Below are positions 33,546-44,619 of a stretch of DNA of 64,000 nt, piece by piece. This stretch comes from Pararge aegeria (Eukaryota; Arthropoda; Insecta; Lepidoptera; Nymphalidae). The position numbers were made by a program, and so were the translations under genes. Positions within the stretch are counted from its first letter, which is position 1, and each line of letters begins with the position of its first letter. Where the stretch lies: contig NC_053200.1 of assembly GCF_905163445.1 (NCBI RefSeq), positions 16,492,001 through 16,556,000 on the forward strand. The letters are read 5' to 3'. The notes below the pieces were generated by a model that made no database searches, was not told the origin of the DNA, and worked only from the letters and a program-made list of their open reading frames with translations.

Positions 33546-36052
33546 ATGGACTCGGACACAGCGGTTGTGTTGTGGCTTGCATACTGTCGATGGAAACGTC
33601 GTAAACGAAGAGAAAGTCGACGATTTAACGTGCATCCAATTCTACGTGACAGAATGACGCATAGTATGTTCATAACATTATATCCAAAGCTCAGAGAACA
33701 CAGCGAAAAATTTTTCAACTACTTTCGAATGTCAATAACATCTTTTGATGATTTACTGGAAATTATTCAAGAAGATTTAACTCCATGTCAAAATTATGTG
33801 GTACGGGATACTGTTTCTGCAGAAGAAAAACTCGTGATTACTTTAAGGTAAGTGATAATTTTGATTGTTTTATTATAAAATGTATGAATAATAGTTTTGT
33901 AATTTAGAGGTACTTAATACTTTTAATTATTTTAATATCAACCTAACTTTTGTACTTTTGACGTAAGAAAGAATCAATTTAACAAAAAATTATGAATCAT
34001 TAAAAAACATTCTAACAAACTAGTAGGTTATTTAACCTTAATTAATTATTGTATAGCTCCATTAATTCAGATTCTTGCGAATCTTGTGTAGATGCCGGTG
34101 ATGGTGTTGTTGGAAGAGTGTTTTGGGCGAGAGTATTCCGTGGCGTAGTGAAATAACCTCGATTATAAGTTGCAGGGGACAACGAAGATGTTAAAGATTC
34201 TGTTGTGTTATATCCTGTTTCTTCAAAATAATCTCTCTGTCCACGTTGTGTTAGCCCTACTTGGTAATGATATTGTGTAGAAGGTTGGTAGGCAGATCGA
34301 ACAGCTGAAGGTTTATCATACATGGTTTGTTGAGCTTGAAGCACTTTCATTAATTCAATTTTTGTTTGAAGTCTGTTTCCTCTGGTATTTTAATAAGCTC
34401 CTTGTGTAATGACATGCAGAATAATTTGTCATCATCTGACTCCATTTGGTTTGATGTCTGTGGCTGATTTCTAGATGTTAAATTTTTGTTTATGATGGCG
34501 AGAAATTCTTCATCAGCTGCGTTCAGCTTTTTTTTCTTTTTCACCTGACTAAGCGGAGGTCTCATTACATCTTCCCCATCGCCAGAAAATTCTTGTTCTT
34601 CAGCTGTTACAGACGTGGTGTTGATATTGCTTTCAGTAGCTTTATTCCGTGTCGATCGTTCGAGGAACATCAAACGTTCAAAATAAATATATTTGGCTTT
34701 GCTGGAGGCTCCTGATCCAGACGGTGTGGTTTTCATCTTCTTCATTTCTCTAACAAAGCCATCACGCAATCCTTTCCACTTCTTTTGCAATGAAATGCCT
34801 GAAATCAATAATAAACGTATTGAAATGGTCAAAAGAAATATTTATGTTTGTATATGTATAATTTTTTGTATCTACAAAATAAATAGAAAAATACAATTAC
34901 AAATAGTGCTATTTAAAGGGTGACCGGTAATTCAACCTATTCCTTGAAGGAGGTTAAACTAGGGATCATTTGCCACAAATTAACCCATATCTCCCAGTTG
35001 ATAAAGGTTAATTTGTGGCAAATGATCCCTATTTTAACCTTCTTCAAGGAATAGGTCAAATTACTGGTCACTCTGTATGCAGACATGCATATAAATACAT
35101 GAATATAAATAAATAATGTACATATTATAAGAATTTAATGGACAATATTTAATAATATTAACTTTTTTTCAGATATTTGGCCACAGGATGTTATTTTGCG
35201 GACCTGCATTATGCCTACAGACTAGGAAAGTCTACAGTTATCGGAATAGTACAGAAAACCTGTTACGTTATGTGGCAAAAACTACAAAATATAGTAATGA
35301 GAGAACCCACGAAGGCTGAATGGGAAGAGATTTCAAAACAGTTTCAAAAATATGCAAATTTCCCAAATTGCATCGGTGCCATCGACGGCAAGCATATCCG
35401 TATTATAAAACCCAACGATTCTGGGTCTCTTTTTTATAACTATAAAAATTATTTTTCGACTGTTTTACTGGCTGTATGCGATGCAAATTATTGTTTTATT
35501 TCAGTAGACATCGGCGCATATGGAAAAAGTAACGACTCCTCAATTTTTAAAGACTCAGTTTTGTATAAAAAACTTGTCGAGAAAACTTTAGATATTCCAG
35601 ATCCAAAGCCAATATCGCAAACAGATTCAACTCCCTTACCCCATGTGATAGTAGGAGATGAAGCGTTCAGTCTGTCTGAAAACATTATGCGCCCTTATTG
35701 CGGTAAATCTCTAACAATCAAGAAAAAAATATTCAACTACCGCTTATCCAGAGCCCGGCGTTACATTGAATGTTGCTTTGGTATCTTGGTAAATAAATGG
35801 AGAGTTTTTCATAGACCGTTGAATGTAGACTTAGAGTTTGCAGAAAACATAATTAAAGCTTGTTGTGTTCTTCATAATTACGTCAGGTTAAGGGATGGTT
35901 ATAGGTATGACCACACTCTGTACGAAACATCTTTGAATAGTTTGAACACTGAGGTAGTAAGGCCTAATGCAAGATCGCGAAATACAAGAGACAAATTCGC
36001 GGATTATTTTGTTAACGAAGGCAAACTCCCTTGGCAAGATAAAATGCTATAG
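33546..36052 (+). CDS. Harbinger DDE transposase, 2 exons, 393 aa
   Basis: Exons are 33546-33847 and 35173-36052; the split Arg codon restores the family motif EEKLVITLRYLATG. Residues 15-36 are strongly basic and about 40-100 form the helical N-terminal region. The DDE nuclease (DDE_Tnp_4 type) follows: GAIDGKH with D172, VGDEAF with D263, and RRYIECCFGILVNKWR with E300, all present. The protein cuts and pastes Harbinger DNA in the nucleus, usually with a MADF/SANT-like partner for DNA binding and import. The start ATG follows the left inverted repeat by about 70 bp, and the frame is open to a C-terminal PWQDKML. The 1,325-bp intron overlaps the opposing second gene and contains a foldback element. 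The protein appears intact; activity is not shown. Confidence 0.93.
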
Positions 36053-36281
36053 TAAAATTAATGTTATCTAAGAAATAATATTATTAAATAAACTATCGTT
36101 TACTTACCTAAAGCTTTTTTCTTTTCTTGGGAATCGCCAGGTTCACAAAAAATTTCGACTATTTCTTCCCAGTGTTCCTACGTTTTATTACTCTATTGGA
36201 ATAGTCTGAAGATTCCATATCCCATATGGCTACTCTTTTTTCAATTTCGTCTATAAAAAGTTCAGTATCGAAGTTATCCAT
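34042..36281 (-). pseudogene. Harbinger second gene, MADF/SANT-like protein, damaged
   Basis: Exon 1 runs from an ATG at 36281 to a GTAAGT donor after 36108 and begins MDNFDTELFIDEIEKRVAIW, a MADF-type start. Exon 2 starts at 34798 after TTTCAG and reads LQKKWKGLRDGFVREMKKMK, then a Ser/Thr-rich region and KKKKLNAADEEFLAIINKN. Two lesions are visible. Near 36165-36185 the frame shifts and meets a stop before EHWEEIVEIF. Near 34355-34365 a one-base slip ends the frame at KQKLN, while the next frame continues KIELMKVLQAQQTMYDK to 34042. The family partner protein assists DNA binding and nuclear import of the transposase. As read, no full product can be made; sequencing error in A-runs is the alternative. 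Confidence 0.8.
34917..35074. mobile_element. Foldback MITE nested in the Harbinger transposase intron
   Basis: Two arms of about 69 bp (34917-34985 and 35006-35074) are inverted copies with about six differences, separated by about 20 bp. The outer ends read AGGGTGACCGGTAATT and AATTACTGGTCACTCT. It has no coding capacity. It lies between the second gene (end 34832) and transposase exon 2, so it interrupts neither. Confidence 0.85.
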
Positions 36282-36348
36282 TTTTAGTACGTCCACTCGC
36301 TACAGATTCGCGCGTAGTACTGGACGCAGTAACGGCGTTCGAGTACCT

Positions 36349-36386
36349 CGACTCGCGCGTTCTACGCGCGTAGAACGCGCGAGTCG
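36349..36386. repeat. Perfect 38-bp palindrome in the Harbinger right subterminal region
   Basis: The sequence centred on CTACGCGCGTAG is self-complementary over 38 bases with no loop. It lies in a 200-bp stretch (about 36295-36525) crowded with ACTCGCGCG and CGCGCGAGT motifs. Such subterminal motif clusters usually bind transposase. The left end has only a weaker counterpart (TTACGCGCGTTCC near 33506). Confidence 0.9.
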
Positions 36387-36540
36387 AGAGTCTCGCTCGT
36401 TACCGGCGTTTTACGCGCGAGTGAGGAAACGCGCGTCATCATCTGGACGGAATATATGTAGCTGTAGTATCTCGGGAACGCGCGAGTGTCTACGCGCGCG
36501 TCGACTCGCGCGTAAAACGCCTCATCTGGACAGGCTCTAA

Positions 36541-37020
36541 GACTAATAATTATTTGCTGAAGCTTTAGAAATACCTACCTATAAGTTTGAAATTTGACTA
36601 AATATGACTAAAAACCTATTTTGATTGATATTTCCATCTAGTAAGTAGGCAGGATACTGCACATTTTGAAATAAAATAATAAGCTTCGATGCTTAACCGA
36701 AGTTTATAAAACTTAAACTTTGAACGTATATATTAAAAAAAAGCTTAGTTCAGCTTGTTTCATAAATAATAAAAAAGTAAATTTATGTCTATTGGTTACC
36801 CGATGTTCGTCGTCATGTTCTCTAAATTAACACATGAATATAAAACATTTGCCTATTCCTATAATCTTTTATAAAAATAGAAGGTAGTTAAAAATTGCCA
36901 TGAAACGATACATAGGTATATATTTACAGTTCTTGATAAACGTAGAGGTGACAGCCCTAATGATAATATTTTGGTGGGCAATGTCGTGAGGAGTGCTTCA
37001 GAAAAAGTAATTCGACATTG
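36541..37020. other. AT-rich spacer
   Basis: I see no open frame, repeat boundary or recognisable motif between the Harbinger right flank and the isolated array segment. Confidence 0.5.
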
Positions 37021-37393
37021 AAAAACTCATTACTCATCTCAACTCAACTCAACTCTTACTCATTACTATTTTAATACTAGTTATGCTGCTGTTGATGCAC
37101 TGATGAAAGCCAGATAGCTAGATCAGTGTTTAGTTAGTCGTAGTTGCCGGTGGGCTGAGGTCTAAAGGAATCCAAACTAGTTTTAAAAGGTTTGGATAGG
37201 TTAGGTTAGGTTAGAACATGAATAAGACGGGTGCCCGGCCGCAGGCCGGTCACTTAGGTTCAGTTCCGTTTAAAAAAAAAAAAACAAAAAACAAAACGTA
37301 CCAATACAAAGTACTCTTATTCATATTAGAAGATATTGTAAAATAACAATTAATGTAATTTTTTTTTTTTTTTTTCACTTACACATTAGGCCC
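37021..37393 (+). repeat. Solo copy of the array's A segment, 4 kb before the array
   Basis: From AAAAACTCATTACT to CACATTAGGCCC this matches the start of every array unit, including the gag-fusion sequence TTATGCTGCTGTTGATGC, the (TTAGG)3 motif and the poly-T stretch. It carries a private insertion of CTCAACTCAACTCAACT near 37037 and AATAAG where the array has AAAAAG. After AGGCCC it diverges completely from the array, marking a real segment boundary at that point. Confidence 0.85.
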
Positions 37394-37706
37394 TGTACAG
37401 GATCAGGTTTCACCAATAAAACACCAATTTACTCCACAACACATCTCACCCGCGCGGCGTCCGAACGGCAAGCTCGCGGCGAGCTATCCCTCCCCGCGCC
37501 CTCACCTTCGCACGCCTCGCCGGTGTGTGTGTATATATATTTATAATCAATACACTACATCTACCTTTTGCAAAATTAAAATGAAACTTTATCATCACTG
37601 CGGACAGAATTATTTCAGATAACAAAAATAAACGTATTCCTTACGATCAACAACAAATCAAATAATCTTACAGATTTTCTATTCTATAATTATTGAGTAA
37701 CATAAC

Positions 37707-39330
37707 CTAAGTCGTCTGCTTATGATCATCGTTATTATCGTTGGTATCAACACAATCTTTCTGATTTCCATCTTCACAAACCTTCCACTGTCCTTCGACC
37801 CTTTTCAGGTGAACTACGTTCCTCCGTAGACGTTGCCCACTGTCGTCATTCTGCAGCTCCACATCATTTCCTTCCTTGTTTATTATTGTGTGTGGTACAT
37901 CATTAAACATAGTAGAAAGTTTATTGTCCTTTGTCATATTCTCCACGTATACCTTTTCTCCACCTTGAAGAGTGGACTCTGTTGCATGTCTTCTCCTGTC
38001 CGCGTACTCTTTTCCTTTAGCCTTCATTTCTGTATCTTTGTCCCTGGTTTCTGAATCTACCTCTGCGAACTCAACATCCACAATTGAAGGAAACTTATCT
38101 CGAAATTGACGCCTGTAAAAAAGTTCAGCCGGAGATTTTCCTGTAACTGAATGAGGCGTACTGTTATACATAGTCAAGTATTGGAGTAAATCATTCTGCC
38201 AATCCGATTTTTGACTTTGGCTGATTCGTAGTATTTTTAAAATGTTTCGGTTCTGCCTTTCTACCTCACCATTTTGTTGAGGCCAGTAGGGGATACTATG
38301 GAACAGACGTATACCGAGCTCATTACAAAAACTCTCGAATGCTGCGTTACTAAATTGGCGGCCATTAACAGGTATACTAACCGGCGCACCTAAACGTGAA
38401 AATATTTCCTTAAGTGTGTTTATGGTATATGAAGAATCTATAGTTTTAGTTACTTTTATCTCTTTATATCGACTAAAATAGTCTATTATCACAAAAAGAT
38501 AATGGTCCGAGAAAATCAATCGCTACGTCAATCCAGGGTTGACTTGGTAGTTGTCGTCTACGCATGGGGATAGGAGGGTTTGGTTCAGACACCAGAGTGC
38601 AACCTTTACAAGCTCTTACACAGCGTTCTACATCTGTATCAATTTTGGGTCACCATACCTTAGTACGTAGTCGCGTTTTCATAGCCACGACCTCTGGATG
38701 ACCTTCGTGGGCAGCGGCTAAAACCTTTGACCTCAAACAGGTCGGGATAACAAGCCCGCTTTTTTTGCCCGCCCGCAAGCAATTTGCTTTTGAGTGCCCC
38801 TCAAAAGCAAATTGTCTTGGAAACATAGCTCATGTTCAAAGATCTTGTAATTGTTGACACTCTGATCCCAGTTATTTTGGTAAATACCGTTTTTGAAGTT
38901 TTAATTCACGGTCACCGTCACAAGCCTGTTTCAGTTCGCCAAGGGAAATTGCCACGGGGCGGTACTGATCAATTACTAAATTGATATAATTTTCATCATC
39001 AAAAGGCTGTGATGGTGGAACACTAGAGCTTAATCGCGATAACGAATCTGCGATATTTTCTTTGCCAGGCCCAACTTTAAAATTAAATGACTGTAACCGT
39101 AAAACCCAGCGGTTCTAGCCGGGCACACGGTTTTGAATTGGGACCAAATATTACCTCCAGAGGTTTATGGTCGCTAACTAATTCAAAGCTATCCTTCCCA
39201 AATGGATACATCTCAAAATGTTTAAATACTAACGAGAGAGCCTCTTTCTCAGTCTGACAATAACGCTTTTCACGATCTGTCAGACTCTTATTTCCAAATG
39301 CAATATCGTCGAAAATACTTTCATTTGATC
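37707..39330 (-). pseudogene. Ty3/Gypsy pol remnant: RNase H and integrase
   Basis: Reading the minus strand from 39330, an RNase H region (REKRYCQTEKEAL, ELVSDHKPLEV) is followed, after frameshifts and several stops, by an HHCC zinc-binding region and an integrase core open from 38519 to 37707. The core keeps DYFSRYKEI and the Glu-containing QQNGEVERQNRN. The second catalytic Asp (normally DNG) has become Val, giving PVNGRQF. The C-terminal region with HLKRVEGQW is present. RT, protease and gag are absent from this strand. Stops, shifts and a lost catalytic residue make it inactive. It is in opposite orientation to the gag that follows, so the locus is rearranged or two elements meet here. 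Confidence 0.88.
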
Positions 39331-39629
39331 TTCTTATTTAAGCTCATTAACTCCCAAATTTATTCTTCCCTCTTACTCTCGCTCATTACTATAAATACTC
39401 GCGTTAACACCAGATTAAAATATTTTAAACCCTTTGTCCTAAGTGTCTACTAGAACAATACTTCCCTTTGCAGTCCAATCGTTCGCATGTGCCGCCTTTA
39501 TTATCAAGTATCAAGTATTTAGTATCAAGTAATCGTAATATTGACATTTTTAACAAAAGGATGAATATTTTTAAAAATCATATTATTAAGCACTATTTTA
39601 CATAACCTTTACGGAAATTATATATATAT

Positions 39630-39890
39630 TGTTGGAGAAATCGTCACAACACGTCATCGTGGAGGGGACAACGCGTAGTGGTGGTGTTAGAGACTATAAA
39701 AGGCGGTGCGCGCTTCATTCGAGAGAATCTTCGGGTACCGTCAACTACATAGTTTAAGGGGATCCCCTGTCCGTTTGGAAAGTCAACCTGCTCATTTTGT
39801 TTTTGTTGTAAATTAGATTTATAAATTGAATTTCTTTAAATAAGTTATCTGTTTTATTAGTTCCGTGTAAACTCTTGCTTCTACTAAACA
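39630..39890 (+). mobile_element. Candidate LTR or leader of the gag element
   Basis: The segment begins TGTTGGAGAAATCG, has a TATAAAA box at 39695-39701 and GC-rich downstream sequence, and ends near CTACTAAACA. This resembles a Gypsy-type 5' LTR in the same orientation as gag at 40683. No second copy exists in the window, and no clear tRNA primer-binding site was seen. 39331-39629 and 39890-40360 contain no feature I can support. Confidence 0.35.
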
Positions 39891-40682
39891 TATATGTGTG
39901 TGTAGTCATGATTTGTTTTTTTTTATTAAAATTTTACCTCTGGTTCCTAAAATCAAAAGTGGGATTCGAAAATATCACGTGACCTAATTTGCTTTGCATT
40001 CCTAAAATACCTGCGGCAGTTTGACTATTCAAATTACTTTTTTTCGTTGCGTTTGAAAATTGAATTTTAAATGTCCCTTATTACGTAAGTAGTGTGCTGT
40101 CTAAGTTATTAGATGGTAAAGTATACGTAGCTGAAACCCCTAGTACTTCCTTTTTTATTTATTTGCTAACTACCTACAGCTATTTTCAATATAATTGTGC
40201 GTGATTTTTAAATAGATTTGTGAATTCTAATTTAGCGTTACTTTTGGCCTATCTTCCTATTTTGCTATAATAGCCTACCTACCCGCATAAAAGTTTATTT
40301 GTATTGGGCCTAGTTCTTGCTTATATTTCGTAATTTACTGTTACCTACAGTAAAGAAAATGTCAAATCAAGGTCATGAAAGGAGAAGTCTCTCTAGATAC
40401 CGCGCCTCGCTTTCCGGGCATGGTACCGCACCATGATTCTGGCCGTAGGCGTCGAAGGTAGCATTCTAGACTTACTTCAAAACTGCATAATTCCCCTAAT
40501 AAAGAGTTAATCGAACCTTCAAAATCGTTTAATTGCATTAGAAGGGCAACGCCGCTCCTCACCGCCGCGACTCCATGGACCGAACGCTGACTGTTTGCCT
40601 GCGCTGTCGCCACCACGGCTGCGACCTGTGACCGCGACTGTAGCTGAGCAACGGAGGTCTGTGGTGGAGGGTCGAGAGTGCT

Positions 40683-41585
40683 ATGCCGTCTTCGCCAGGG
40701 CGTCCTGTGAGCGCAATGACGGACCGCGATGCCAGCGGAACCGATCGTATCATCGAGGCGATACGTTCAATCAATACGACGGTGAGATCCAACCAATCTT
40801 ATTACATATCCAATTTCGATCCAAGCATCCACGATATAGACATCTGGTGCGAGGAAGTTGACCGTGCTAAGAGTACAAACTATTGGAACGATAACGAGTG
40901 TCTTTCTCGCATCGGCAACTGTCTTAAAGGGGATGCTAGGACTTGGCTCAATGAGTGGGTCACCAATGACCGTAGTTGGAGCAATTTTAAGAAAGAGTTT
41001 AATCCGTTGTGTCCTAGGACACCGGATATTGCAAATATTATATACGAGGTCATGAGTTCTAACTCTGATAAATACCCAACATATGCAGACTATTCTCGTC
41101 GGTCCTTATTAAAGTTACGCATAGTTAGGGGGTTGAGTGACGAGCTAATTTCGGCAATAGTCATACGGGGCATCACCGATCCGCAAATTCGTGCTTCTGC
41201 TACCAATGCAAAGTTAATGCCAAATGAGATAGTAGAATTCTTCTCTATTTACGTGAAATCTAATACATCATCTTTCAAAAGGAAATCTGGCGATAGCATA
41301 AGTTATGATCGTCTTTCTAAATCTAATTACGATGCAAAAATTCGAAAACGTAGGTTTGAGGAAGGCATATGTTTTTCATGTGGCCAACGTGGTCATACTC
41401 AGTCTCGTTGTTCAAAGAAGTCTAAAGCCATCTCTGTTAAAAGCAACAACGAGGAAAACAATAAGAATTCTGCTCAGAGTTTAAATAAATCCGAACCTTG
41501 CGCTTTTTGCCGAAAGCCTTTTTATTATAAAAAAGATTTTAATACTAGTTATGCTGCTGTTGATGCACTGATGAAAGCCAGATAG
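40683..41585 (+). CDS. Gypsy-like gag (capsid and CCHC knuckle), C-terminus replaced by array sequence
   Basis: The open frame has 300 codons. Residues about 40-210 form a Ty3-type capsid region (IDIWCEEVDRAK, NCLKGDARTWLNEWV, SWSNFKKEF, LSDELISAIVIRGI). A basic stretch precedes one complete zinc knuckle, CFSCGQRGHTQSRC (CX2CX4HX4C). A second knuckle begins CAFCRKPFYYKKDF and is cut off where array sequence starts near 41541, adding a foreign tail TSYAAVDALMKAR. Gag would bind and package element RNA in cytoplasmic particles. ATG at 40716 is an alternative start; an in-frame stop lies upstream at 40641. The stretch 40360-40680 contains MSNQGHERRSLSRYRAS, a likely older N-terminal part out of frame. 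No protease or pol follows. Confidence 0.85.
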   Translation: MPSSPGRPVSAMTDRDASGTDRIIEAIRSINTTVRSNQSYYISNFDPSIHDIDIWCEEVDRAKSTNYWNDNECLSRIGNCLKGDARTWLNEWVTNDRSWSNFKKEFNPLCPRTPDIANIIYEVMSSNSDKYPTYADYSRRSLLKLRIVRGLSDELISAIVIRGITDPQIRASATNAKLMPNEIVEFFSIYVKSNTSSFKRKSGDSISYDRLSKSNYDAKIRKRRFEEGICFSCGQRGHTQSRCSKKSKAISVKSNNEENNKNSAQSLNKSEPCAFCRKPFYYKKDFNTSYAAVDALMKAR

Positions 41586-43055
41586 CTAGATCAGTGTTTA
41601 GTTAGTCGTAGTTGCCGGTGGGCTGAGGTCTAAAGGAATCCAAACTAGTTTTAAAAGGTTTGGATAGGTTAGGTTAGGTTAGAACATGAAAAAGACGGGT
41701 GCCCGGCCGCAGGCCGGTCACTTAGGTTCAGTTCCGTTTAAAAAATAAAAAAAACAAAAAACAAAACGTACCAATACAAAGTACTCTTATTCATATTAGA
41801 AGATATTGTAAAATAACAATTATTTTAATTTTTTTTTTTTTTTTTTCTCTTACACATTAGGCCCGTCGCGCCGCGCCACTACTATATGGGGCGAAGGTGC
41901 GAAGTCGACGGCGACGACAAAGTACCGAGTCTAAGGAGACTGATGGCGGCGCCACACAGTGGCGTTATGTCTCTATAAAAGTGGTGGTCTTTTATTATGT
42001 TATTTATTAATGGTATTATTTTTTTAATATCATATCAATATTGTACCCCGCACAGGGGGGAGGTACGGGTAGGTAGTGACGAAAAATAACGATACGGGAC
42101 TCTTACGAGGTCTCGCAATCGGAATGAGTACACTTTAAATATTTTAACGAGGTAAAATTTAAGGGCATTGAGGGTCTGGTGCCAGTGGTGGTTGATTAGA
42201 TCCACACACTATACTTTTTATAATTATGTGGCGTTATGTCTCTATAAAAGTGGTGGTCTTTTATTATGTTATTTATTAATGGTATTTTTTTAATATCATA
42301 TCAATATTGTACCCCGCACGGGGGGAGGTAAGGGGGTAGGTAGTGACGAAAAATAACGATACGGGACTCTTACGAGGTCTCGTAATCGGAATGAGTACAC
42401 TTTAAATATTTTAACGAGGTAAAATTTAAGGGCATTGAGGGTCTGGTGCCAGTGGTGGTTGATTAGATCCACACACTATACTTTTTATAATTATGTGGCG
42501 TTATGTCTCTATAAAAGTGGTGGTCTTTTATTATGTTATTTATTAATGGTATTTTTTTAATATCATATCAATATTGTACCCCGCACGGGGGGAGGTAAGG
42601 GGGTAGGTAGTGACGAAAAATAACGATACGGGACTCTTACGAGGTCTCGTCATCGAATAATCAATACGCGAACTGCCCACACACTTGTAAATATAGACGC
42701 GCAAGATCGTTACACGAACCGCTTACCATTTTAATAGAAAACTACTATGCAAACACACATAACATATACGCAATAAGGGAACTTTAAATTGGAGATTTTA
42801 CCCTACCACACCCGTCTGTCTCATTCTGAAGACTATTCAAAATAATTGCTATTTTTCATTCTCATTCAAATATAAATAATAGTAAATAATATATAATTTT
42901 TGACTGAACTGAACCCAAGTGCCCGGCCTGTGGCCGGGCACCCCTCGTATTCATGTTCTAACCTAACCTAACCTAAATCTAGTTTTGACACCTTTAGACT
43001 TTAGATTCAAGATTGAATGTGAATATATGCATTAATAAAAACTCATTACTATTTA
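41541..43055 (+). repeat. Array unit 1: first unit, three subrepeats, no long 18S piece (1,515 bp)
   Basis: This edge unit has subrepeats starting near 41962, 42230 and 42496, and the last passes straight from GAGGTCTCG into the spacer. Its left edge is the gag fusion. Having an unusual unit at the edge fits an array that grew from inside. Confidence 0.85.
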
Positions 43056-44176
43056 AATACTAGTTATGCTGCTGTTGATGCACTGATGAAAGCCAGATAG
43101 CTAGATCAGTGTTTAGTTAGTCGTAGTTGCCGGTGGGCTGAGGTCTAAAGGAATCCAAACTAGTTTTAAAAGGTTTGGATAGGTTAGGTTAGGTTAGAAC
43201 ATGAAAAAGACGGGTGCCCGGCCGCAGGCCGGTCACTTAGGTTCAGTTCCGTTTAAAAAATAAAAAAAACAAAAAACAAAGCGTACCAATACAAAGTACT
43301 CTTATTCATATTAAAAGATATTGTAAAATAACAATTATTTTAATTTTTTTTTTTTTTTTTTTCACTTACACATTAGGCCCGTCGCGCCGCGCCACTACTA
43401 TATGGGGCGAAGGTGCGAAGTCGACGGCGACGACAAAGTACCGAGTCTAAGGAGACTGATGGCGGCGCCACACAGTGGCGTTATGTCTCTATAAAAGTGG
43501 TGGTCTTTTATTATGTTATTTATTAATGGTATTATTTTTTTAATATCATATCAATATTGTACCCCGCACAGGGGGGAGGTACGGGTAGGTAGTGACGAAA
43601 AATAACGATACGGGACTCTTACGAGGTCTCGCAATCGGAATGAGTACACTTTAAATATTTTAACGAGGTAAAATTTAAGGGCATTGAGGGTCTGGTGCCA
43701 GTGGTGGTTGATTAGATCCACACACTATACTTTTTATAATTATGTGGCGTTGTCTCTATAAAAGTGGTGGTCTTTTATTATGTTATTTATTAATGGTATT
43801 TTTTTAATATCATATCAATATTGTACCCCGCACGGGGGGAGGTAAGGGGGTAGGTAGTGACGAAAAATAACGATACGGGACTCTTACGAGGTCTCGTAAT
43901 CGGAATGAGTACACTTTAAATATTTTAACGAGGTAAAATTTAAGGGCATTGAGGGTCTGGTGCCAGTGGTGGTTGATTAGATCCACACACTATACTTTTT
44001 ATAATTATGTGGCGTTATGTCTCTATAAAAGTGGTGGTCTTTTATTATGTTATTTATTAATGGTATTTTTTTAATATCATATCAATATTGTACCCCGCAC
44101 GGGGGGAGGTAAGGGGGTAGGTAGTGACGAAAAATAACGATACGGGACTCTTACGAGGTCTCGTAATCGGAATGAG

Positions 44177-44366
44177 TTTCTGCGACTACCATTGTTTGTC
44201 GCGGGTAACGGGGAATCAGGGTTCGATTCCGGTGAGGGAGCCTGAGAAACTGCTACCACATCCAAGGAAGGCAGCAGGCGCGCAAATTACCCACTCCCTG
44301 CACGGGGGGGGAGGTACGGGTAGGTAGTGACGAAAAATAACGATACGGGACTCTTACGAGGTCTCG
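44177..44366 (+). pseudogene. 18S rRNA fragment, long form (first of 14 copies)
   Basis: About 190 bp matches the 5' domain of eukaryotic 18S rRNA in sense orientation: TTTCTGCGACTACC, GGGTAACGGGGAATCAGGG, TTCGATTCCGG, GAGGGAGCCTGAGAAAC, CATCCAAGGAAGGCAGCAGG and AGTGACGAAAAATAACGATA. It departs from the conserved sequence at many sites, for example AAACTGCTACC for AAACGGCTACC. It also has an insertion that turns GGGGAGGTAGTG into GGGAGGTACGGGTAGGTAGTG. Other copies start near 45629, 47082, 48535, 49942, 51932, 53383, 54827, 55559, 57010, 59444, 60898, 62353 and 63806. None can make functional rRNA. Confidence 0.95.
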
Positions 44367-44619
44367 TCATCGAATAATCAATACGCGAACTGCCCACACA
44401 CTTGTAAATATAGACGCGCAAGATCGTTACACGAACCGCTTACCATTTTAATAGTAAACTACTATGCAAACACACATAACATATACGCAATAAGGGAACT
44501 TTAAATTGGAGATTTTACCCTACCACACCCGTCTGTCTCATTCTGAAAACTATTCAAAATAATTGCTATTTTTCATTCTCATTCAAATATAAATAATAGT
44601 AAATAATATATAATTTTTG

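Larger units (their letters stand above)
33454..36537. mobile_element. Complete PIF/Harbinger DNA transposon, 3,084 bp
   Basis: The left end starts GAGCCTGTCCAGATGAGGCG and the right end is its exact reverse complement, giving at least 20 bp of perfect terminal inverted repeat. A TAA triplet flanks both ends (33451-33453 and 36538-36540), the TWA-type 3-bp target duplication of this superfamily. Inside are the two genes typical of Harbinger, facing each other: a spliced transposase (+) and a MADF/SANT-like gene (-). Identical ends and an open transposase suggest recent insertion, about 1 kb downstream of basigin. Confidence 0.95.

Noticed and set aside
37190..37215. True telomere or telomeric retroelement at the (TTAGG)3 motifs
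   Set aside because: Only three repeats, occurring inside inverted arms and repeated in each unit; no terminal TTAGG tract.
44224..44240. Pol III B box (GGTTCGATTCC) in the long 18S piece
   Set aside because: The same string is part of ordinary 18S rRNA and no convincing A box lies at the right distance upstream.
44077..44327. Recurring 62- and 67-codon frames in every array unit
   Set aside because: They lie on the 18S rRNA fragment, one on each strand; conservation follows from array homogeneity, not from coding.
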